NCBI GenBank assembly: GCA_020829485.1
Contig: JAIVFU010000027.1
Span: 1 to 64,000 of the forward strand
Direction of reading: 5' to 3'
Length of the DNA: 64,000 bases
Origin: Nostoc sp. CHAB 5834
Lineage (GTDB): Bacteria; Cyanobacteriota; Cyanobacteriia; Cyanobacteriales; Nostocaceae
Shown here: positions 47,840-57,301 of the stretch, piece by piece
How the letters are laid out: the number at the start of each line of letters is the position of its first letter
Numbering within the stretch: the first letter of the stretch is position 1
The notes under the pieces: generated by a model
Told to the model about the DNA's origin: nothing
The model's input: only the letters and a program-made list of their open reading frames with translations
Database searches by the model: none
Program-made: the position numbers and the translations under genes

Positions 47840-48096
47840 AGGTGTTTTTTAGGGGTGTTTGAATAATGGAGTCTCATAGAATTCGTGCCTACATAGGCAA
47901 AAACCACTTTTTCTTCTCTTTTCTACGAGATGCTACGCTAACGTAGGTTTTCACGGTATCTGGAAAACCTCTCTCTAAATCTCTCTCGTAAGAGGAGAGA
48001 GACTTTGAATTTTCCTAGGGGGTTAGGTGTTTCGTTTTAGTCTGCGTAGGCTGACGAGAGTTTGTCTAGCCGCGATGTATAGTCGCCAGCGTTTCT
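47840..48096. repeat. Repeat-bearing spacer
   Basis: Short repeats CTACGAGATGCTACGCTAAC (about 47923-47942) and a CTCTCTCGTAAGAGGAGAGAG hairpin segment (about 47980-48000) followed by GGGGGTTAGG, similar to the core of the element at 62710-62861. Confidence 0.5.
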
Positions 48097-48357
48097 TTAT
48101 CTATATTTAATTTTAAGCCATAGAATTATCAAGTTAAATAACAATGTCACGCTATTAGCAAGAATAATTGGCAAGGCTTGTAAATAAATTCCGTAGATTA
48201 GCCACAAAAAAACTCCAATTATGAATGTAACTAGCGTCACCATAGAAACATCTTTTGCTGATTTGGTCTGCCAGGTTTTAAACATCTGTGGCAAAAAAGA
48301 GATTGTGGTTATTGTGGCAGCCGCTAATCCTAGAATTGTCAGAAAATCCATTGCCAT
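48097..48357 (-). CDS. SemiSWEET sugar transporter
   Basis: 86 residues with three membrane helices; PQ motif in SFLPQMFKTWQTKSAKDVS (~20-40) and LWLIYGIYLQALPIILANSVTLL. SemiSWEETs dimerise to move sugars across the membrane. Alone on its strand. Confidence 0.93.
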   Translation of the reverse strand: MAMDFLTILGLAAATITTISFLPQMFKTWQTKSAKDVSMVTLVTFIIGVFLWLIYGIYLQALPIILANSVTLLFNLIILWLKIKYR

Positions 48358-48528
48358 GCAAACCTATAAAATAAAGTTTTCATTGGTTAAACAACTTATA
48401 AATTGATTTTTACAATACTGTTTTAATGTCTTCGATTTTACATTGTAACGCGAGGTAGAAAGTGGAAAAATAAAAAGGTAAAAGAGTTTAACTCTTTTAC
48501 CTAATCAGTAAAGGATATGTGATTGACA

Positions 48529-48846
48529 CTAACGAAACCTGTGAATTAATTCTTCACGGGATAACTGCAACAGTAAAGGCGTAAACTCTTCTGGTGATAA
48601 CGTTAATAAAGGTTCAATAATTGCTTGAAGCTCATTATCTATTTCAGCAAAGCGAACTTTGAGCAAGTTTTCCACCACCAAGCGTTCTCCCTGCTGAATT
48701 CCTGTTTGGAGTCCCCGTTGTTCACCTTCTTGTATCGCCTGTTCTCGATCTTGTTGGTAAAGTGGTGCTAATCGCATAAGTAATTCCCTATCTTCCTCGT
48801 CTTGATTTTGAGTGACTTGTAAGTTTTTTTGCAAGTTGTACAGCAA
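48529..48846 (-). pseudogene. C-terminal fragment of an Rpn/PD-(D/E)XK transposase-like protein
   Basis: 105 residues with GEQRGLQTGIQQGERLVVENLLKVRFAEID and LTLSPEEFTPLLLQLSREEL, the tail of Rpn-family proteins (recombination-promoting nucleases). The nuclease domain upstream is missing; the frame starts at a Met without a domain. Truncated remnant. Confidence 0.6.
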
Positions 48847-48887
48847 TTCTAACGCTGCTTTTCACGAATGATTTAGGATTGCTATAG

Positions 48888-50738
48888 TTACGATTTTTTG
48901 AGAAAAGACTTAGCCCACGAGTATCGTTGTGAATCTTTTTTCAGCAGATACTCTATTACTTCCCGACGCTTGTTTTCATCCTTAGTGTTTTTCACTACTC
49001 GCTTGATTTCAGAATCCATATCTCTAGGATTAGCCCCACGTTTGATTGCTTCTTGAAACCAATATTCACCATCTGAAAATTGATGCCGTTCAAAACAAAT
49101 AGCTCCCATTAATGTATAAGGGTGATGGCTTTTTGGTTGATGCTCAATAGCTTGACGAGCGCAATTTTCTGCTTTATCTAGTTTTTCAATATCTCGAAAG
49201 GCTCCACCTCTGCTAGTTAGTAAAGCTGACTTGAGTTTATTTTCTTTGATTTTGTCGAATTTCAAATTATTTGTCAGTTGCAATGCCTGTTCTGGTTCAT
49301 CTGCTTTACGCCAATGGCTACTAGCATTTGCTAAGTTCCATTTGTTCTCAGTGCGCTGAAACTCCTGCTCATAGAAATTTGCTTCAATTGTGTGGTAAGC
49401 AATCAAAATCTTACCAGAGAATAATTTAGTCTCTTGATACTGAGGCTCTTTTTGCCATCGAGAATAACTATATGTTGATTGAGGCACTTTAATTTTAGTC
49501 TCTTGAAGCCAAGCAAACTCTGTTGCTTCAAGTCGCTCTTTTAACTCAATTTTTTGCAAAATTGTGTATAAAAGACTAGTGTGTGATTTATCTTGATAGC
49601 CTAAAACATCATATTTTAATTTCAAAGCTGCAAAGTGCTTTTGTTGAGCGAGAACAATGATATCTTCACGTCTATTATTTTTCAGCCACTCAATTTGTGA
49701 CTCATCAAGTAGTTCTCCTGAATCTATCTTAGATTTTAGGGTAGAGGTGTATTTTTCATTTGCAATTTCTATAATCTCAGTCAGCTTGCGTTTTTTGAGA
49801 AAGTTAATATCCTGTTCACCTAGCTGATTGGACAACTCAAGCCTTTTGAGAATTTTATACAGGTGACTCTTAGGCGTTGAATCCTGATACTCAGTTGCTT
49901 TATACTTAGCTTTCAAGGCAGCAAATTCTCGTGTTTGTTCCAATTCTTGAGCAATGGCAATTGTTTCGCTAAGTCCTTGCTGTTCTAGCCAGCTAATTTC
50001 TGAATCACTCAAATTATTTTTTGCGTCAATGTTTTGCAGTATTAGATATAGTGGACTGGATAATGATAAGTCTGAGTGTGTATTCGCTTGATATTTATCT
50101 CGTAAATGAGCAAAGTGAGTTTCTTTTACTGACTCTTGTTGTTGAAAAATTTCTGCTGTTTCAAAGAGTTCGTTATTGATCAGCCAATTATATTCACAAT
50201 TACTTAAACATTCTATCAAATCTAACTTTTTTAGTATTTGATATAGCTTACTCTCAGGATATGAGTCTTGATATTGAGTAGCTTTGTATTTAGATTTAAG
50301 TTGAGTAAATCGGTTTACCTCTTGAGCAATTTTATTCGTCTCATCTAAACCGTTTGCTCTAAGCCATTTAACATCTGAATCAGTGACTAAATTTCCTGAT
50401 TCAAGTTTCAAAAGTATGAAATACAGATGACTAGATTGCCAAGAAAGATCATGCTTTGTAGCTTTGTACTTAGATTGTAATTTGGAGAATTCAAATTCTA
50501 GATTCCCGAATTCTTGGAATCTATGTTGCTGCTCTTGCTTGATAGCTTTTAAAGTCTCAACAAGCTCACACTCTTTCAACCAATTAAATTCTAAGTGACT
50601 GAGTTCAATTCCTAAGTCAACTTTTCGTAGTATGAGATACAGCAGGCTAGCGGGTGATGAATCTTGATATTTAGTTGCTTGGTATTTTGACTTTAGGCTA
50701 GTAAAGTGTTTTAACCGATTTTGATAATCTTTATCCAT
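48888..50738 (-). CDS. Protein with six ~65-residue repeats and a TPR-like end
   Basis: 616 residues. A unit of the form F-x-x-L-K-S-K-Y-x-A-T-x-Y-Q-D-S-x-x-S-x-L-Y-x-I-L-x-K ... (N/W)WL-x-x-x-x-L occurs six times: about residues 11, 79, 143, 207, 271 and 368. The fifth is followed by a longer spacer with a second WL box (ESQIEWLKNN). The last ~200 residues are TPR-like (LLTSRGGAFRDIEKLDKAENCA, YTLMGAICFERHQFSDGEYWF). I do not recognise a named domain for the repeat. No neighbouring gene suggests a function. Confidence 0.7.
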   Translation of the reverse strand: MDKDYQNRLKHFTSLKSKYQATKYQDSSPASLLYLILRKVDLGIELSHLEFNWLKECELVETLKAIKQEQQHRFQEFGNLEFEFSKLQSKYKATKHDLSWQSSHLYFILLKLESGNLVTDSDVKWLRANGLDETNKIAQEVNRFTQLKSKYKATQYQDSYPESKLYQILKKLDLIECLSNCEYNWLINNELFETAEIFQQQESVKETHFAHLRDKYQANTHSDLSLSSPLYLILQNIDAKNNLSDSEISWLEQQGLSETIAIAQELEQTREFAALKAKYKATEYQDSTPKSHLYKILKRLELSNQLGEQDINFLKKRKLTEIIEIANEKYTSTLKSKIDSGELLDESQIEWLKNNRREDIIVLAQQKHFAALKLKYDVLGYQDKSHTSLLYTILQKIELKERLEATEFAWLQETKIKVPQSTYSYSRWQKEPQYQETKLFSGKILIAYHTIEANFYEQEFQRTENKWNLANASSHWRKADEPEQALQLTNNLKFDKIKENKLKSALLTSRGGAFRDIEKLDKAENCARQAIEHQPKSHHPYTLMGAICFERHQFSDGEYWFQEAIKRGANPRDMDSEIKRVVKNTKDENKRREVIEYLLKKDSQRYSWAKSFLKKS

Positions 50739-51013
50739 ATTGCTAGCAGATGCGATCGCACTTAGTTAAATGTGTTATCCGCTACTATAGCAATAGCAGT
50801 ACAAAACGGCGAGTCAGACACCCACCGTTCTTGTTTGCGGTGCTTGGTGCTGTTTAAGTTGCCTGAAATACGTTGCCCTGATCTAGGCTAAGAGAAAATC
50901 AGGAATTAAAATCTTAGCAAGAGGCACAATAGTAGCTGGAACGATTTTCAAAACATATCGTTAAAAATCCCGTTGCCTGAAAGCTAGGGAATGTCGAAAT
51001 CCAAAAAAATTAT

Positions 51014-52858
51014 ATGAATGCTGAAGAATTATTAAACCAAGGATTAAATCACAATTTGCAAGGAGATTATCAAGGAGCGATGCCTCCGGCAACCCCAGAG
51101 GGGTACGCAGCTTACACCCAAGCAATCAAGCTCAATCCTAACTATGCCGAAGCTTACCATAATCGGGGGATTATTCTAAGTGATCAACTCAAAGATTATC
51201 GTAATGCGATCGCAGATTTTAATCGCGCTATAGAAATCAATCCCAATTTTGCCACAGCCTATTATCACCGAGGTAATGCACGTTACTTTTTAGCCGATTA
51301 CGAAGGAGCGATCGCAGATCATAACCAAGCATTACAAATCGATCCAAATCTCGCCCAATCTTACCACAGCCGGGGTAATGCTTACTTTGCTTTAGAAAAA
51401 TACGACAAAGCGATCGCTGACTATATCCAAACAATTGAAATCAGTACCCAGTTAGCTGATAATATCAATATTGATATTGCCAATGCTTATCATAATCGGG
51501 GTGTAGCTTGTTTTGAAAGTGGCGATCATCAAGGAGCGATCGCTGATTTTCAACAAGCTTTACAATGGCATCCCAATTTTGCCGCAGCTTACAGCAATCG
51601 GGGTAATATTCACCATATCTTAGGAAATTTTAATGAAGCGATCGCTGACCACAACCGAGCATTACAATTAGATCCAAACTTGGCGGAGGCTTATCATAAT
51701 CGAGGTAATTCCTACTACTCTTTAGCAGATTTTCAAAGTGCGATCGCTAATTACAACCGCGCCCTAGAAATCAATCCCACGTTTGCCGGAGCATATTACA
51801 ATCGGGGTTTGGTTCTTGCTCATCTCAAAGAATATCACCGAGCAATTGAGGATTTTAACCAAGCGTTAAAGTTCAATCCTGATGATGTGCAAGCCTATTG
51901 TGAACGGGGTCTTATTCGTAGTACTCTTGGGGATTATGAAGGTGCGATCGCAGATTACGATCAAGCGTTACAAGAAAACCCGACTCTAGCTTTAGTATAC
52001 GGCTTTCGGGCGAATGCTCTGCGCCGACTGGGAGATTATCAAGGTGCAATTGAAGATAGTAATCGTCTATTACAACTCAACCCTAGTTTAGCAGAAGGAT
52101 ATTGCGATCGCGCGGCGGCTCGTCGTTCTTTAGGAGATCATAAAAGAGCAATTAAAGATTACGATCGGGCATTACAAATTAATGATAACTTAGCCGCAGC
52201 TTATTACGGTCGGGGTATTGCCCGTGAAGCCCTCCAAGATTTACAGGGAGCAATTGATGATAACACCCAAGCAATAGAGTTGGTTCCTGAATTTTCGCAA
52301 GCGTACTGCAATCGAGGAAATGCTCGTCGTCTTTTGGGGGATGAACATGGAGCGATCGCAGATTATAATCAAGCATTACAAATTAATCCTGATTTAATTG
52401 AAGCATATTACAACCGAGGTTCTACTTATTATGCTTTAGAAGAATATGAAAGTGCGATCGCGGATTATACCCAAGCATTGCAAATAAATCCCCAATCTGC
52501 TGCATTTTACAGCGATCGCGCTAATGCCCGCTACGCCCTAGAAGATTATCAAGGAGCAATCGAAGATTATAGTCGGGCGATCGCGATCGACCCCAGCTTT
52601 GCTGAAGACTGGTACAATCGGGGTCGTAGCCGTTCTTTATTGGGAGACTTACAGGGAGCGCTTACAGACTTGAACCAAGCCTTACAGCGTCAGCCTAATT
52701 GGGCTTCAGCTTACATTCTGAGGGCAGATGTCTATCGAAATCTGGGTGATTCTCAAAGAGCAATTGCGGATTTCCAGAAATCCGCAGATTTGTATTACCA
52801 AGAAGGAAATATCCAGTATTATCAACAAATTATGGAGCTAATTGAACAGCTTCAATGA
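51014..52858 (+). CDS. TPR-repeat protein, about 16 units
   Basis: 614 residues of near-continuous TPRs of 34-residue period (e.g. NPNFATAYYHRGNARYFLADYEGAIADHNQ in family terms). In nine or so units the A-I-A of GAIAD is coded by HIP1 (GCGATCGC), so the octamer recurs at about 100-bp steps. Near residue 24 the stretch MPPATPEGYA is a Nostoc short repeat inserted in frame at 51080-51112 (GCGATGCCTCCGGCAACCCC...). Scaffold role inferred only. Confidence 0.88.
   Translation: MNAEELLNQGLNHNLQGDYQGAMPPATPEGYAAYTQAIKLNPNYAEAYHNRGIILSDQLKDYRNAIADFNRAIEINPNFATAYYHRGNARYFLADYEGAIADHNQALQIDPNLAQSYHSRGNAYFALEKYDKAIADYIQTIEISTQLADNINIDIANAYHNRGVACFESGDHQGAIADFQQALQWHPNFAAAYSNRGNIHHILGNFNEAIADHNRALQLDPNLAEAYHNRGNSYYSLADFQSAIANYNRALEINPTFAGAYYNRGLVLAHLKEYHRAIEDFNQALKFNPDDVQAYCERGLIRSTLGDYEGAIADYDQALQENPTLALVYGFRANALRRLGDYQGAIEDSNRLLQLNPSLAEGYCDRAAARRSLGDHKRAIKDYDRALQINDNLAAAYYGRGIAREALQDLQGAIDDNTQAIELVPEFSQAYCNRGNARRLLGDEHGAIADYNQALQINPDLIEAYYNRGSTYYALEEYESAIADYTQALQINPQSAAFYSDRANARYALEDYQGAIEDYSRAIAIDPSFAEDWYNRGRSRSLLGDLQGALTDLNQALQRQPNWASAYILRADVYRNLGDSQRAIADFQKSADLYYQEGNIQYYQQIMELIEQLQ
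51080..51112 (+). repeat. Short repeat inserted in frame in the TPR gene
   Basis: GATGCCTCCGGCAACCCCAG followed by AGGGGTACGC is a repeat otherwise found between Nostoc genes. It adds about ten residues to the first TPR unit. Confidence 0.55.
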
Positions 52859-52878
52859 GGGGATTGGGAATAGAGGAT

Positions 52879-52962
52879 GAGTCTTTAATACTCGCCGACG
52901 AGTCTTTAATACTCGTGAATGAGTCTTTGATACTCGTGAATGAGTCTTTGAACTCTACTCCT
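52879..52962. repeat. Four tandem 21-bp repeats
   Basis: GAGTCTTTAATACTCGTGAAT and three variants follow each other head to tail (steps at 52879, 52900, 52921, 52942). Each unit has GAGT/ACTC ends, so every unit can form a small hairpin. They lie just after the TPR gene. Confidence 0.8.
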
Positions 52963-52980
52963 TTGCCCCCCTGCTCCCCC

Positions 52981-53113
52981 AATACGGTTCGGTTAACGTG
53001 TTTAGTCCTCGAAGATCCCCCCAACCCCCCTTAAAAAGGGGGGCTTCTGACCCTCTTTTACCCCCTTTTTAAGGGGGTCGCCACAGGCGGGGGGATCTTA
53101 TCCGAACCGTATT
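52981..53113. mobile_element. 133-bp MITE, AATACGGTTCGG family, copy 1
   Basis: Ends AATACGGTTCGG and CCGAACCGTATT are inverted. Inside are CCCCCCTTAAAAAGGGGGG-like palindromes and GGCGGGGGGATCTT. Same length and layout as the copy at 58171-58303. Confidence 0.82.
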
Positions 53114-53144
53114 GCCTGCTCCCCCACTCCCCACTCCCTACTCC

Positions 53145-54347
53145 CTACTCCCTTATTTCTTCAAAGCGAAAGCGTTCCATAAAGCGCCGATCAATCCAAT
53201 CTTTGTAACGCCATAAGAGTTTGTGAGGTGGTAAGGTAATGATACCTCGTGTGGCTATGGCTCGTTCGTCTCCTGTACCAATTAAACTCAAATATTGTTT
53301 CTGTGGCCTATAGGCTTTGAGCGACTTACCTAATAAAATTCGCTGCAAATTCTCAAACAAAGGCTTACCTTGCCTAACAGCAAATACCCCAGCTTTCGGA
53401 CGCGGATGATTTACCATTGAGGCAATATCACCAGCAGCAAATACTTTGGGGTGCGTTTGAGATTGCAATGTATCTTCTACCAAAATAAAACCTTGCTCAT
53501 CAGTTCCTAGTCCAGCAGTTTTTAACCATTTGGGTGCTGATGCTTGTGTTACCCAGAAAATTTTATTACACTCTACCGTCAACTCAGATTCGCATTTAAT
53601 TTCAAATTTTTCTTTAGTTTCCCTGTGTGGTGTAGGTGCAACTTTACACACAGTTTCACCAAGATGGAGCTTAATACCTCGCTCAGTTAAAATTTGCTGA
53701 ATTTGATGGCGCACTGATGAATGGTAATTGGGCATCAGTTCCGTGCCACGCTGGAATAAATGAACTTCCAGATTTTGAATTGGTTGTTGAGTTTGACGTA
53801 ATATTCGATGTAAATGAGATTGCATCGACAGCGCCAATTCTACACCACCAACGCCTCCACCTACGATCGCAATCCTAACTGGTTCTTGAGGATTTTTACC
53901 TACAGCTGCAATTAGTTCATCCCAATGTTCCAATAGCTGCGATACTGGTTTAGCTGCGATCGCATATTCTGCTGCACCTGATACAGACACTGTGGCCGGA
54001 GTGCTGCCAATATCAATAGACAGAACATCAAAATCTACCACAAGCCCGCTAGCACAAAGAACTTTGTGATTTTCCAAGTCTAGGGCAACTACTTTGTCAA
54101 TATACAATTGTGCTTGAGCAAAGTTCGCTAAAGGTCGCAAGTCAATATGACATTCATCGTGGCTATAAAATCCGGCAATGTGTCCTGGTAACATTCCAGA
54201 GTAGGCTGTATTTTTGGCTTCGGTAATCAACGTCAAACGGACACCGGGTAAAGGCTTTCTACCAAACATTTTCAGGGCAATTGTATGGCTGTGACCACCA
54301 CCAATCAGCACTAAGTCTTTAACTATAGGCTGTAATTTTTGCTGCAT
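53145..54347 (-). CDS. FAD-dependent pyridine nucleotide-disulfide oxidoreductase
   Basis: 400 residues from ATG 54347 (a TTG six codons upstream is less likely). Opening LVLIGGGHSHTIALKMF and TLITEAKNTAYSGMLPG, second nucleotide site RIAIVGGGVGGVELA, FAD-end KVFAAGDIASM. This matches the FAD domain that in some cyanobacteria is fused to selenide water dikinase, here as a stand-alone protein. The substrate is unknown; NADH:quinone oxidoreductase-like activity is a fair guess. Confidence 0.85.
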   Translation of the reverse strand: MQQKLQPIVKDLVLIGGGHSHTIALKMFGRKPLPGVRLTLITEAKNTAYSGMLPGHIAGFYSHDECHIDLRPLANFAQAQLYIDKVVALDLENHKVLCASGLVVDFDVLSIDIGSTPATVSVSGAAEYAIAAKPVSQLLEHWDELIAAVGKNPQEPVRIAIVGGGVGGVELALSMQSHLHRILRQTQQPIQNLEVHLFQRGTELMPNYHSSVRHQIQQILTERGIKLHLGETVCKVAPTPHRETKEKFEIKCESELTVECNKIFWVTQASAPKWLKTAGLGTDEQGFILVEDTLQSQTHPKVFAAGDIASMVNHPRPKAGVFAVRQGKPLFENLQRILLGKSLKAYRPQKQYLSLIGTGDERAIATRGIITLPPHKLLWRYKDWIDRRFMERFRFEEIRE

Positions 54348-54568
54348 TGAAGTAGTTAATAACAATACTATTTGAGTTGTAAGTTTTTTTTGTCTGGCGT
54401 ATAGGGAAAAAGAAGGCTATCCTTTATAATTAGTAGTTTTTCATAAATGATTTATGGATGCCTTCTCAAAGGCATTAATCAAAATTATCATGATCGGGTT
54501 AATTGATAGTGAAGAATGAAGGGTAGTTAGTACAAGTAATCTTTTAAACCTCATTTTATCACTTAAAA

Positions 54569-55312
54569 ATGTTGACAGTAATTATTAATGCTTTTCAGGG
54601 CATAAAAAATATTTTACCGACAAATAACGGTCAGCTATCAGAAATATGCCTGAGGATACATGCTTTTCAAAAAAAAGTTAACCAAACTCAGCATCAGTCG
54701 CCAAAAGAAAGTTTAAGAATAGCAATTGAACAACTAGGGAAGAAGACAATAGAAACCAGTCTCGCTGTAATTAATGATTTAGAGCAAATTGCCCAAAATC
54801 ATCCACAGTACCACTGGATAATTATGGATATTCTTACTACTTTTGTCCGAGAAAATGCTGCTTACATGCCCCAAGAGAAAGTAACAAGCAACCTGTCAAC
54901 AAAACTCCGTGTAGATATTCAAGCAGCCCTTACCGTTATCGCTAGAAGAGATGTAAACAAAGACCAAAAAAATGAGCAACTTGATTTGAGTCACACGGAC
55001 ATGAGAGGAGCAAATCTGAATAGGGCGAACCTAAAACAGACAAATCTTTATCAAACTAATCTTGCTGGAGCTAACCTCACAGAAGCTAATCTCGCGGGAG
55101 CAATTCTCAGTGCAGCTAACCTAGAAGGTACTAATTTATATTTAGCTAATCTAGAAGGAGCAATTCTCAGTGCAGCTAGTCTAACAGGAGCTAACCTAGA
55201 AGGAGCTAACCTCCATTGTGCAAGCTTATATCTAGCTAGGCTACATGGAGCAGTTCTCAATGATGCCATACTCGATGGGGCAAACCTCAGAGAAGCTAAA
55301 TTCTCTGAGTAA
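54569..55312 (+). CDS. Pentapeptide-repeat protein A (soluble)
   Basis: 247 residues. The N-terminal ~110 residues (IAIEQLGKKTIETSLAVINDLEQIAQ, HWIIMDILTTFVRENA, KLRVDIQAALTVIARRDVNKD) form a domain shared with the two genes below. Then about 20 pentapeptide units A(D/N)LXX (e.g. AYLRGANLN, TNLYQTNLAGANLTEANL) fold as a right-handed helix. It lacks the membrane segment of its relatives. The stop lies at the edge of a short inverted-repeat element. Confidence 0.85.
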   Translation: MLTVIINAFQGIKNILPTNNGQLSEICLRIHAFQKKVNQTQHQSPKESLRIAIEQLGKKTIETSLAVINDLEQIAQNHPQYHWIIMDILTTFVRENAAYMPQEKVTSNLSTKLRVDIQAALTVIARRDVNKDQKNEQLDLSHTDMRGANLNRANLKQTNLYQTNLAGANLTEANLAGAILSAANLEGTNLYLANLEGAILSAASLTGANLEGANLHCASLYLARLHGAVLNDAILDGANLREAKFSE

Positions 55313-55357
55313 GGGATTTCCAAGAAATAGTTGGATATTTTTTTATTTGGAAGTCCC
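55312..55357. mobile_element. 46-bp short inverted-repeat element
   Basis: AGGGATTTCCAA and TTGGAAGTCCCT (one mismatch) enclose AAATAGTTGGATATTTTTTT. A longer copy with a second element inserted lies at 58972-59096. It begins at the last base of the pentapeptide gene's stop codon. Confidence 0.7.
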
Positions 55358-55613
55358 TAAGTCAAAATTCAGGAACAGGACTTACGCAAAATACCTCTCA
55401 AACTCTTATTACTCTGTGTTCTCTGTGCCTCCGTGGTTCGATTTTTCTTTACCTGTGCGTAAGTTTTATGATTGTTCAACGAAGAAGCAGTTATTGATGC
55501 GGTTATCTCCCCCTGCCTCTTCATTGACACCTATTATAATTTTTTGCTAAATGCTATACTATTTTTCCTAACTATCTAAGTAATAATTCTAGGTTGTAAG
55601 GAAAAACGTTACC

Positions 55614-57089
55614 ATGTCTTCTAAAAAGACAGACACTCTTTTGAATTGGTTGATAACTATAACAGTTATATTTGGCTTCTCATTGACTGTAATTTTTTTC
55701 GCGTTGTCCAGTATTAAAGAATTATCAATTCAGGAAAAAATTCAGTATAGAAATCAAGCATTAACAACTACTGCAATAGTTTTTCTCGCATCGGCAGTAA
55801 TGTTTAATACTTATTATGCAGCAAAGCGGGCCCAAGCGATGCAGAAAAATGCGATCGCAGCTGAGAAAAACCTGGAAATTGGCATTCAAAATGCAAAAGT
55901 TAATCAAGATAGATTGATTTCAGAGCGCTTTATGGGGGCAATTGCCCAGCTTGGTCATGAAAAAGTTGAAACCCGGACAGGTGCAATTTATGCATTAGAA
56001 AGAGTTGCTCAGGATTTTTCTAAAGAACACTGGACAATCATGGAAATTCTCACTGCCTTTGTGCGAGAGAATGCACCTATCCAGCAGGTGAGGGTAGAGC
56101 AACAAAACCCGGAATATCAAGAAGCAGCTTACTCAGGTAAGCACAGAGGTGGGTCGCGTCTGACACAGCAGTTGGAGCAAAATCTCCATGAAGAATTCCC
56201 AAAAATCCGCACCGATATTCAAGCAGCTTTAACTGTCATCGGCAGACGTAATTTACTCGAAGACCCAAAAGATCAAAAACTTGATTTACGCAATATCGAC
56301 ATTAGAAGGGCAGACCTGCTAGGAGTTAATCTGCAACAAGCAGACTTACGTGGTTCTGACCTGAGTGGGTCTGACTTGCGGCAAGCCGACTTGAGCGAGG
56401 CTGACCTGAAGGGCGCTAAACTCCTTAGGTCTATTCTTTATGAAACCAAATTACTAAAAGCAAGCCTTTGTGGAGCAAACCTCTGTTGGGCTAATCTCAA
56501 CCGTGCTAATCTTTGTGGGGCAAACATGCGTTCGGCCAACCTCTCTGGAGCAAGTCTGCGTATAGCTAATCTACAAGGAGCAAACCTCTATAAAGCTAAC
56601 TTACAACAAGCTACCTTAAAAATGGCCGATCTCTCCGGGGCAAAGCTATTTTTAGCTAACTTGCAAGGAGCAAAATTGGGTAAAGCCAATCTGTGCATGA
56701 CGGGTTTGATTGGTGCCAACCTCTCAGGGGCTAACTTGAATGGTGCCAACCTCTCAGGGGCTAACTTGAATGCAGCCAAACTCCACCAAACAGATGTCTA
56801 TTTTGCCAACCTCTCAGAAGCCAGTTTAACGGAAGCTGACCTGTATCAAGCAAACCTCATCGGAGCTAACCTGTATAGGGCAACCTTTTATCAAGCTAAC
56901 CTGACTCAGGCAAACCTGATGGGAGCTAACTTATCAGAAGCTGACCTCAGTGATGTCAAACTGGAAGGGACAATTTTAACAGGGGCTAAAAACTTAGAGT
57001 TGCAGCAGATTGTAAAAGCACTTGGCGATCGCACCACTCGTCTACCTGATTATATAGAAGCACCGACAGATTGGCGACAATCAAGTTGA
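55614..57089 (+). CDS. Pentapeptide-repeat protein B with membrane anchor
   Basis: 491 residues. Two membrane helices (WLITITVIFGFSLTVIFFAL, ~12-32; TTTAIVFLASAVMFNTYYA, ~48-67), the shared regulatory-looking domain (RFMGAIAQLGHEKVETRTGAIYALERVAQD, HWTIMEILTAFVREN, DIQAALTVIGRRNL), then about 50 pentapeptide units (ADLLGVNLQ, ANLSGANLNGANLS ...), ending KALGDRTTRLP. AAGGA precedes the start. Membrane-tethered scaffold by inference. Confidence 0.88.
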   Translation: MSSKKTDTLLNWLITITVIFGFSLTVIFFALSSIKELSIQEKIQYRNQALTTTAIVFLASAVMFNTYYAAKRAQAMQKNAIAAEKNLEIGIQNAKVNQDRLISERFMGAIAQLGHEKVETRTGAIYALERVAQDFSKEHWTIMEILTAFVRENAPIQQVRVEQQNPEYQEAAYSGKHRGGSRLTQQLEQNLHEEFPKIRTDIQAALTVIGRRNLLEDPKDQKLDLRNIDIRRADLLGVNLQQADLRGSDLSGSDLRQADLSEADLKGAKLLRSILYETKLLKASLCGANLCWANLNRANLCGANMRSANLSGASLRIANLQGANLYKANLQQATLKMADLSGAKLFLANLQGAKLGKANLCMTGLIGANLSGANLNGANLSGANLNAAKLHQTDVYFANLSEASLTEADLYQANLIGANLYRATFYQANLTQANLMGANLSEADLSDVKLEGTILTGAKNLELQQIVKALGDRTTRLPDYIEAPTDWRQSS

Positions 57090-57301
57090 GCGATCGCAGC
57101 ATCATTAGTTATTTGGGCGCATTCTACCATTTTTACTTAATGCTATAGTTTTTACCAAAAGTCTCTGTAATAATTATTAAACTAAAAATATCCGGCGTTG
57201 CTGAATTGAAGTATGAATCCGCCTTACCGGAAAATCTTCAACCACCCAAACATTGGAAAGCTTAAGTTTCACCATCTGAACCTCAAGGTTGAGGCTCACC
57301 C
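57090..57301. other. Spacer with a GGCGTTGC MITE end
   Basis: CCGGCGTTGCTGAATTGAAG at about 57191-57210 is one end of the GGCGTTGC MITE family; the other end is not recognisable. The rest is AT-rich with no gene. Confidence 0.5.

Noticed and set aside
52879..52962. Possible CRISPR array from four 21-bp units
   Set aside because: Units are head to tail without spacers and no cas gene lies nearby.
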